From Mesorhizobium shangrilense (GTDB taxonomy: Bacteria > Pseudomonadota > Alphaproteobacteria > Rhizobiales > Rhizobiaceae), in assembly GCF_040537815.1 (NCBI RefSeq), contig NZ_JBEWSZ010000001.1, positions 744,001 to 808,000 on the forward strand: a stretch of DNA of 64,000 bases, in the 5' to 3' direction. Below the pieces are notes generated by a model. That model was not told the DNA's origin and made no database searches. It saw only the letters and a program-made list of their open reading frames with translations. A program made the position numbers and the translations under genes. Each line of letters begins with the position of its first letter. The first letter of the stretch is position 1. Below are positions 57,630-64,000 of this stretch, piece after piece.

Positions 57630-58520
57630 TCAACCGCCCAGCTTGGCCTTGTTCGTCTCGAGGAACTGCTTCAGCGACACGGACTTGCGGCCGGACAGTT
57701 TCTCGACGGAATCGGTCACCATGCCGAGGCCGCCGACACGCGTGGCGGCATCGAAGGACACGAGCAGCCGGGCGATCGGCTCGGGCAGGCCAGCTGCTTT
57801 CATCCCTTCGGTCAACGCGTCATCGGAGAGCTGTACGACCTGGATCGGTTTGCCAGTGACGTCGGTGACGAGGGCTGCGACCTCGGCGACGGTGTAGGCT
57901 TTCGGGCCGGTCAGCGTGTAGGTCGTGCTTTCCTTGGCGCCGGAAGCCAGGGCGCCAGCGATCGCCGCCGCCATGTCGTCGCGCGCGCTGTAGGAAATGC
58001 GGCCATCGCCCGCCGACGTATACCAGTGTCCCGAGGCCAGGGTCTGCGGCAGCGACATGAACAGGTTCTCGTCATACCAGCTGTTGCGCAGGATCGTGTA
58101 GGGAATGCCTGTCGTCTTGATCGCCTGTTCGGTTTCGTAATGGTCGGGCGCGAAGACGATCGGCGAACCTGGCTCGGGATTGGGCATCGAAGTGTAGAGC
58201 AGATGGGCGACGCCGGCCTGTTTGGCCGCAGCGACCGCGGCGAGCTGCTGTTCGCGCCGCTTTCCCTGGATCGCAAGTTCGTTGGTCGAGATGACGAGCA
58301 CCCGGTCGGCGCCTTTGAAGGCTTTGGCAAGAGATGCGTGATCGTCGAAATCTGCTTCCCGGACATCGACGCCGCGCGCGGCCAGATCGGCAAGGTTCGC
58401 GGGCGTGCGGGTGGTGGCGATGATCCGCGCCGCCGGAACCTTGAAGGTGTCCAGCAGGTGGTTGATGACGATGCGGCCGAGCTGGCCGGAGGCGCCGGTG
58501 ACGAGAAGGGTATCGGTCAT
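57630..58520 (-). CDS. NmrA-like NAD(P)H:quinone oxidoreductase (QorB type)
   Basis: 296 residues. LVTGASGQLGRIVINHLLDTFKVPAARI is the Rossmann start with TGASGQLG. VDVREADFDDHASLAKAFKGADRVLVIS is the NADPH-discriminating region of NmrA/QorB proteins. HLLYTSMPNPEPG and YTILRNSWYDENL match QorB. It is divergent from an HxlR regulator with a palindrome in between, an arrangement known for QorR-regulated genes that respond to quinone or diamide stress. Confidence 0.9.
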   Translation of the reverse strand: MTDTLLVTGASGQLGRIVINHLLDTFKVPAARIIATTRTPANLADLAARGVDVREADFDDHASLAKAFKGADRVLVISTNELAIQGKRREQQLAAVAAAKQAGVAHLLYTSMPNPEPGSPIVFAPDHYETEQAIKTTGIPYTILRNSWYDENLFMSLPQTLASGHWYTSAGDGRISYSARDDMAAAIAGALASGAKESTTYTLTGPKAYTVAEVAALVTDVTGKPIQVVQLSDDALTEGMKAAGLPEPIARLLVSFDAATRVGGLGMVTDSVEKLSGRKSVSLKQFLETNKAKLGG

Positions 58521-58561
58521 GGAGGATCCTGACGTTGTGCCGGTATGGCTGGTGCCTATAT

Positions 58562-58580
58562 TGGTCTCAAAAAGAGACCA
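58562..58580. promoter_or_regulatory. Palindromic operator between qorB-like and hxlR-like genes
   Basis: TGGTCTC, AAAAA, GAGACCA: a perfect 7-bp inverted repeat with a 5-base centre, 41 bp upstream of the reductase ATG. The two-fold symmetry fits an HxlR dimer. Confidence 0.75.
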
Positions 58581-58656
58581 GCACTAAAATAGGAATTGAC
58601 CGGCCGACGTAAAGAAGGCAGTTTTTCGGGAGGTAGGCACACGCAGGGAACCAGCC

Positions 58657-59067
58657 GTGGACAGCAAGGTTGTCGATCTAAAAATGAAACTCGAGATTTA
58701 TCGCGCGGAAAGCGGTGGGGGTAACCTTGCTGATTGCCCGGTCCGCGATGTCATCCAGGGCATCAGCGGCAAATGGAACACGCTGTTGATGTCGGCGCTG
58801 GCCGAGAAGCCTTATCGCTTCGGCGAGTTGCGGCGGCTGGTGCCTGACATCTCGCAGCGCATGCTGACCCAGACGCTGCATGATCTGCAGCGCGACGGCT
58901 ATGTCCATCGGAAGGTATTTCCGACCAAGCCGCCGAGCGTCGAATACAGCCTCACCGATCTTGGGCGTTCAATGTTTGGTCCCCTGCATCAGTTGCTGCT
59001 TTGGGCCGAGCTCAATCACGCGGCAGTCCGCAGCGCGCGTGCTGTTTTCGACGCCGCCGAAGCCTGA
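58657..59067 (+). CDS. HxlR family transcriptional regulator
   Basis: 136 residues from GTG 58657 (AGGGAA upstream); ATG 58684 is an alternative. ADCPVRDVIQGISGKWNTLLM carries the conserved N-terminal Cys of redox-sensing HxlR proteins such as YodB/QorR. FGELRRLVPDISQRMLTQTLHDLQRDGYVHRK is the winged HTH. Likely repressor of the divergent reductase. Confidence 0.93.
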   Translation: MDSKVVDLKMKLEIYRAESGGGNLADCPVRDVIQGISGKWNTLLMSALAEKPYRFGELRRLVPDISQRMLTQTLHDLQRDGYVHRKVFPTKPPSVEYSLTDLGRSMFGPLHQLLLWAELNHAAVRSARAVFDAAEA

Positions 59068-59116
59068 ACCAGCGGCGATGCCGGCGGCGGCTTGATTTGG
59101 CAGAGCTGTAGGAGGA

Positions 59117-60388
59117 TTGTTCCGGCCAATTCGTTTTTGGGGGATTGGCATTTCTTACGACATCGCAATTGCTGGCGCTGGTCCGGCAGGGCTTGCCGTT
59201 GCGCTCTATTTGCAACGTGCCGGACATCGGATCACTGTGTTCGAGCGCTTTGACCAACCCAGGCCGGTTGGCTCCGGGCTGATCATGCAGCCGACCGGTC
59301 TGACCGTACTTGCCGATCTCGGCCTGCTCGACGACATCCTTGCGCTGGGCAGCCGCATCGACCGTCTGCATGGCGCCGATGCCACGACCGGCCGCACGGT
59401 GCTTGACGTGCGCTATGACGCCAGGCGTGGCGGCCGTTTCGGGCTGGCGGTGCATCGGGCGGCCTTGTTCGGCGTGCTCTTCCGCGCCGCGCGGCGCGAG
59501 GCTATCTCCATCGAGACAGGCGTGGAGATCGAGGCGCTGGAGGTTGGCGAACGGGCGACGCTGATCTGCTCCGGGGGGCGAAGGGCGGGGCCGTTCGACC
59601 TTATCGTCGACGCCAGCGGTTCGCGCTCGAAGCTGCGGCAAGGTATGAACAATCCGAGCCAGCCCAAGCCGCTCACCTATGGCGCGTTCTGGGCGTCTCT
59701 CGGCTGGCGCGGCGGGGGTTTTGACGAACACGCGCTGCTGCAGCGCTACGACAGGGCCAGCGTGATGATCGGCGTGCTGCCGATCGGCAAGCCCGAACCG
59801 GGCGCGGAAAAGATGGCCGCCTTTTTCTGGAGCCTGAAGCCGGCGGATGCCGAACAGGTGTGGGCGGCAGGTCTCGACGCCTGGAAGGAGAGGGTGGTTG
59901 GGCTGTGGCCGCAATGCGAGGCTTTCACCAGCCAGATCGACAGCTTCGACCAGCTTTCACTGGCGCGCTACGGTCATCACACGTTGAAGCTGCCGGCAGG
60001 ACGGCGGCTTGCAGTCATCGGCGATGCGGCGCATTCGACCAGCCCGCAGCTCGGGCAAGGGGCGAACATGGCGCTGCTGGATGCGGCGGCGCTCAGCCAT
60101 GCGCTGGCTCGGACGGGCAGCGTCGAGGCAGCACTTGAGGTCTACGCGAGGGCACGGCGCTGGCATGTCCGTGTCTTCCAGGCGCTGTCGCTGGCGTTCA
60201 CGCCGTTCTACCAGTCAGATTCCGTGGCTCTGCCCTTCATCCGCGACAGGCTTGTGGCGACGATTGCCAGGATCCCGCCGGCGCCGCAATTCCTCGCCTC
60301 GATGGTGGCCGGCACCGTGATCGATCCGTTCAGGCGGATTGGCTTGGTGGAAGCGCGGTGGCCAAGCGACGGACATCGGGATGCGTAG
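59117..60388 (+). CDS. FAD-dependent aromatic-type monooxygenase
   Basis: 423 residues; the start is uncertain (TTG 59117 chosen, no good ATG in frame). AIAGAGPAGLAVALYLQRAGHRITVFER is the FAD start, IVDASGSRSKLR the DG-like motif and VIGDAAHSTSPQLGQGANMALLDA the GD motif. Group A flavin hydroxylase; substrate unknown. The last about 35 codons match a second copy at 61204-61317, beyond an inserted segment (see findings). Confidence 0.88.
   Translation: MFRPIRFWGIGISYDIAIAGAGPAGLAVALYLQRAGHRITVFERFDQPRPVGSGLIMQPTGLTVLADLGLLDDILALGSRIDRLHGADATTGRTVLDVRYDARRGGRFGLAVHRAALFGVLFRAARREAISIETGVEIEALEVGERATLICSGGRRAGPFDLIVDASGSRSKLRQGMNNPSQPKPLTYGAFWASLGWRGGGFDEHALLQRYDRASVMIGVLPIGKPEPGAEKMAAFFWSLKPADAEQVWAAGLDAWKERVVGLWPQCEAFTSQIDSFDQLSLARYGHHTLKLPAGRRLAVIGDAAHSTSPQLGQGANMALLDAAALSHALARTGSVEAALEVYARARRWHVRVFQALSLAFTPFYQSDSVALPFIRDRLVATIARIPPAPQFLASMVAGTVIDPFRRIGLVEARWPSDGHRDA
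60290..60332 (+). repeat. Direct repeat, copy 1 (inside monooxygenase gene)
   Basis: 43 bases identical to 61225-61267, embedded in about 100 bases of weaker similarity. It encodes LASMVAGTVIDPF. The two copies bracket about 0.9 kb. Confidence 0.92.
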
Positions 60389-60422
60389 ATAATCCTCTAG
60401 TGAGTTAGTTACCTATATCGCG

Positions 60423-61103
60423 CTAGGCTTGCTGTTGAGGAACAATGGGCGGAACAGAGCTCCAAAGAATAGAATGCACAGGCAGGAGTTGGCCGCCGCT
60501 ACTATGCACGAGTGTGAGCATCGAATTTAAAACTACGTGAGCCGGAACGCTTAGAAAATTGCACTGTATATGGGTTTCTCCGAATTTTCGGCGCCGCAAC
60601 AGTGGATAGCCAAGTCGAAAAGATTTCGGCAAGAGGGTCGGTTCGCGCATTTGCAAGGCTACCCCCCAATAACCAGCTCGAGCCATTATCGGTTTTGCAG
60701 TTAAAATGTTGGTCCATTCAACCGACAGACCAGAACGATTGTCGAGCAAGCCATCCTTAGCAAGAATCAAGGCTGGCTTGCCGAGGCCCGCGTCCAGGAA
60801 AGAAAATGCCGCTGACGCAGATAGAAACGGGGTCCAGTAGAGCGCGAACAATTGCAGCAGCGCCATTGCAGCCTTCTCAAGGAGAGTCCGATCGTTTTCG
60901 GGATCGCTGAAAAAGAAAGTCAGCACGACGATCAGCATTAATAGGACGCAAAATGACCAAAAAAGGCCCATCAAGACATACATGCCGCGTCTAGCGTGTG
61001 CTGCAATCGGAAGCCGAATGGATAGCGGCGGAACAATAGATTTTCGAAATGTTGTTATCCCCGGAATGAGGATAACGTCATTCGTATCGAGGGATGTTTC
61101 CAT
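60423..61103 (-). CDS. Hypothetical membrane protein
   Basis: 226 residues. Two adjacent hydrophobic segments (about residues 41-65 and 80-104) are followed by a soluble part with ALILAKDGLLDNRSGLSVEWTNI, a pattern seen in STM3941-like PH-domain proteins. Function unknown. The base composition is clearly AT-richer than the flanks, and the gene lies between the direct repeats, so it looks acquired. Confidence 0.65.
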   Translation of the reverse strand: METSLDTNDVILIPGITTFRKSIVPPLSIRLPIAAHARRGMYVLMGLFWSFCVLLMLIVVLTFFFSDPENDRTLLEKAAMALLQLFALYWTPFLSASAAFSFLDAGLGKPALILAKDGLLDNRSGLSVEWTNILTAKPIMARAGYWGVALQMREPTLLPKSFRLGYPLLRRRKFGETHIQCNFLSVPAHVVLNSMLTLVHSSGGQLLPVHSILWSSVPPIVPQQQA

Positions 61104-61203
61104 TGGGATTTCCAGCTTCGCTCAGTCAAAGATCATCTTCATAGAACGAAAATGATAAACGTTTCCGTTCCATGGTTTTTCAGATACTGCGCCTTTCCCA
61201 ACA

Positions 61204-61317
61204 ACAACCCCGTCGGCACCACAGTTCCTCGCCTCGATGGTGGCCGGCACCGTGATCGATCCGTTCAAGCAGATCGGGCTGAGCGAGGCGGTCTGGCCTG
61301 ATCGCCTTCATGGTTGA
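61204..61317 (+). pseudogene. Detached 3' remnant of the FAD monooxygenase gene
   Basis: Codons from 61204 read NNNPVG-like sequence then APQFLASMVAGTVIDPFKQ, IGLSEAVWPDRLHG and TGA. This matches the C-terminus of the monooxygenase that ends at 60388 (IGLVEARWPSD), with several substitutions. It has no start and is not expressed on its own. Confidence 0.85.
61225..61267 (+). repeat. Direct repeat, copy 2
   Basis: Identical over 43 bases to 60290-60332. It lies in the detached 3' remnant of the monooxygenase gene. Confidence 0.92.
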
Positions 61318-61735
61318 CGGCCAAAGGTTGAAGGGCGAACCCTTCGCAGGAAGACACGTCTGGCTTCCCGCCGAAGGCGTCGGCTTGATGGCATCTGCCG
61401 CGCTCGCGGCCGAGGATGGAGTCTGCATTGAGGCTCGCAATCGGCTGGGACGGATCGGTTGGAATGTCGCCCGTGAGCTGCAGATCGAGATAGCGGCCGC
61501 AGCATACCCGAAGGAACGAGGTGAAGTTGCCGAGATCGTGACCGGCGTCGATCGATTCGTGATAGAGCTTGGTGATGAGCTGCACGACATTCATGCCGTC
61601 GCGGCGGGCGATCTCTTCCAGCCGCGACCAGAAGAAGTTCTCCAGCCGCACGCTCGTGACCATGCCGTCGATGCGCAGGGAGCGCGTCGTGCTTTCCCAA
61701 AGGCTCACATTGGCCTTGATGAACAGTTCACACAT
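61265..61735 (-). CDS. Ribbon-helix-helix domain protein (RHH_4 type)
   Basis: 156 residues. CELFIKANVSLWESTTRSLR, then TSVRLENFFWSRLEEIARRDGMNVVQLITKLY, is the RHH_4 pattern; NFTSFLRVCCGRYLDLQL follows. The last about 45 residues (GRERGRCHQADAFGG onward) look unlike the family, and part of them is antisense to the monooxygenase remnant. The true C-terminus may be frameshifted. Confidence 0.8.
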   Translation of the reverse strand: MCELFIKANVSLWESTTRSLRIDGMVTSVRLENFFWSRLEEIARRDGMNVVQLITKLYHESIDAGHDLGNFTSFLRVCCGRYLDLQLTGDIPTDPSQPIASLNADSILGRERGRCHQADAFGGKPDVSSCEGFALQPLAVNHEGDQARPPRSARSA

Positions 61736-61782
61736 GCTGGTCCTCCCGGCCGTCTGGCGAGCTCATGGTAGAGCGGAAGCGC

Positions 61783-62352
61783 CTACGCCGCCAGAACCGC
61801 CATGAACTGACGCAGCCATGCCGGGTGCGCGGGCCATGCCGGGGCCGTGACCAGCTTGCCATCGGTCACGGCATCATCGATGGCGATGTCGGCATAGATG
61901 CCGCCGGCAAGTTCAACGTCGGGACGACAAGCGGGATAGGCCGAGCATGTACGCCCTTTCAGGACACCGCTCGCGGCCAGCAGCTGCGCGGCGTGGCAGA
62001 CAGCGGCAACCGGCTTGTCGGCATCGAAAAAGTGCCGGACCATGGCCAGCACCTTTGGATCGAGGCGCAGATATTCCGGCGCCCGACCGCCGGGGATGAC
62101 CAGCGCGCCATAGGTTTCGACGTGGATGTCGTCGAAGGTGGCGTTGAGCGTGAAGTTATGGCCGCGTTTTTCCGAATAGGTCTGTGCACCTTCAAAATCG
62201 TGGATCGACGTGGCGATGCTGTCGCCTGCCTTTTTGCCCGGGCAGACGGCATGCACGGTGTAGCCGCAGGCAAGCAAGGTCTGGAACGGGACCATGGTCT
62301 CGTAGTCCTCGGCGTAGTCGCCCGTGATCATCAGAATTCTGGTATCCGGCAT
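61783..62352 (-). CDS. DJ-1/PfpI family protein
   Basis: 189 residues from ATG 62352 ([20 protein letters not shown]). The nucleophile elbow is [12 protein letters not shown] with the Cys in place; [17 protein letters not shown] is the conserved loop. Class I glutamine-amidotransferase-like fold; may act as glyoxalase/deglycase or protease-like stress protein. It is divergent from a TetR gene; the palindrome at 62477 lies between. Confidence 0.9.
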   Translation of the reverse strand: MPDTRILMITGDYAEDYETMVPFQTLLACGYTVHAVCPGKKAGDSIATSIHDFEGAQTYSEKRGHNFTLNATFDDIHVETYGALVIPGGRAPEYLRLDPKVLAMVRHFFDADKPVAAVCHAAQLLAASGVLKGRTCSAYPACRPDVELAGGIYADIAIDDAVTDGKLVTAPAWPAHPAWLRQFMAVLAA

Positions 62353-62476
62353 CTTGTTTCCTCCCGACAACAAAGCTGCCAAACCCTAGCGCAGAGGCAC
62401 GCCGGGCAGGTATTATGCGTCTACTACCTCGGTCTTTTTCCGCATCGCCCCCTTGCGCATCGAGCCGGATTGCGCA

Positions 62477-62509
62477 ATATGCCGAACCGTAACGTACGGT
62501 ACGGCATAT
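62477..62509. promoter_or_regulatory. Large imperfect palindrome between DJ-1 and TetR genes
   Basis: ATATGCCG and CGGCATAT are perfect outer arms; ACCGTA / TACGGT are inner arms. The whole spans 33 bases with only central mismatches. It ends 8 bp before the TetR ATG (62518), as for an autoregulatory TetR operator. Confidence 0.75.
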
Positions 62510-63200
62510 GAGGCCGCATGCGATCCGTCGTTGAGCAGGAAGAAACCGTGTTGCAGGCGAACGCCGACATCGACAACAGCGAGGGGCTGACGGAGCGGCA
62601 GAAGGCCGTTCTGGATGCGGCCTTGCGGCTGCTGGTCGAGGAGGGCGATCATCTGACGATGACCGCCGTGGCCCGGCGGGCAAGCTGCTCCAAGGAAACG
62701 CTGTACAAATGGTTCGGCGACCGCGACGGGCTGCTGACGGCAACCGTGCAATGGCAGGCGTCCAAGGTGCGCGTGGCGCCCGTCGATGGCCGGGGGCTGG
62801 ACCTTGCTTCGCTGACCGCGAGCCTGGAGCGCTTCGCGTCGGATTGGCTGAGCGTCATCTCGAGCGATACCTCGATCGCGCTCAACCGTGTGGCCGTCGG
62901 TCATGCCGGTTCCGGCAAGGACAATCTTGGCGCCGTCGTGCTGGAGAATGGCCGCTTCGCGCTGGCCAAGCGGCTGAAGCCGGTGCTGGAAGCCGGCCGG
63001 CAGGCAGGGTTCCTCGATTTTCCGGACGCCGAGACGGCGTTCCGGACTTTCTTCGGGCTGGTCGCCCGCGACGTGCAGATCCGTCTGCTGCTCGGCGACC
63101 GGCTGGAATTGACTGATGCGACAATCGGCGGCGACGCCGCCCGGGCGACGCAGCAGTTTCTCGCTCTTCATGGAGCAAAAACCGGGCCACAAGGCCCCCT

Positions 63201-64000
<800 letters not shown>

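Noticed and set aside
60389..61203. Insertion sequence between the monooxygenase direct repeats
   Set aside because: No transposase, inverted termini or target-site pattern was found; the repeats are gene sequence, not short target duplications.

Overview
The window reads as a chromosomal segment of a Mesorhizobium-like alphaproteobacterium (Hyphomicrobiales/Rhizobiales). The lines of evidence are high GC with gene-dense, mostly uninterrupted coding; a two-piece, circularly permuted tmRNA gene whose tag reads ANDNYAEARLAA; RIME-type rhizobial intergenic palindromes; and rhizobial gene pairings such as sspB with a DUF4169 gene and a ribbon-helix-helix gene, folA-hflK-hflC-DUF2065-degP, and divergent serB/miaA. 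No IS element, phage, CRISPR array, rRNA or tRNA gene was found. The assignment to genus is inference.

Layout. 1-5.2 kb: a small DUF6678-like gene broken by a frameshift, a basic hypothetical protein, and a giant AsmA-family protein with a TolA-like Ala/Lys/Glu tail. 5.2-9 kb: an ECF sigma factor with a SnoaL-like C-terminus cotranscribed with an ABM-like protein, a MarR regulator, and a ClC channel with CBS domains. 9-14 kb: RHH, DUF4169 and sspB genes, a TetR regulator divergent from a Bcr/CflA drug-efflux gene with a readable promoter/operator, a P-loop ATPase, ssrA (tmRNA) and a DUF2853 gene. sspB (the ClpXP adaptor for ssrA-tagged proteins) lies 3 kb from ssrA itself. 14-25.5 kb: thyA, trmO-like, a molybdate block (mop-like, modABC, a ModE N-domain regulator), cobF, a DUF4424 gene, then folA-hflKC-DUF2065-degP. 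modE-like and cobF converge on a heptanucleotide repeat that supplies both stop codons.

25.5-37.3 kb: GNAT-serB divergent from miaA, a GGDEF cyclase, a HerA-type ATPase, an XRE-cupin regulator, small genes, and a LysR gene divergent from a phosphonate-oxidation pair resembling tmpA-tmpB. A poorly coding 0.7 kb follows, then a PcfJ-like orphan. 37.3-41.2 kb: an AcoR-type sigma-54 activator upstream of a flavin monooxygenase. The gap between them holds a good -24/-12 promoter and inverted activator-type sites. 41.3-44 kb: ilvIH (acetolactate synthase), preceded by an attenuator with a 16-residue leader peptide, MKKALILVGRRVGKAV, that appears to be leaderless. 44-51 kb: a LysE exporter, an RND adaptor/permease pair, and a cobalt-type nitrile hydratase operon.

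51-64 kb: GNAT, a RecD-like helicase, a STAS/SEC14-type protein, pdxJ, kup, an epimerase, a QorB-like reductase divergent from an HxlR regulator with a palindromic operator between them, and an FAD monooxygenase whose 3' end is duplicated across an AT-richer 0.9 kb insertion. RHH, DJ-1/PfpI and TetR genes follow, with a large palindrome between the last two, then RIME-type repeats and the start of ilvC, which runs off the window.

The strongest non-routine signals are the permuted ssrA with nearby sspB, the ilv leader/attenuator, the sigma-54 control region, the duplicated monooxygenase 3' end, and repeats that supply the ends of neighbouring genes. I did not see a clearly novel multi-gene system such as a new defence island.
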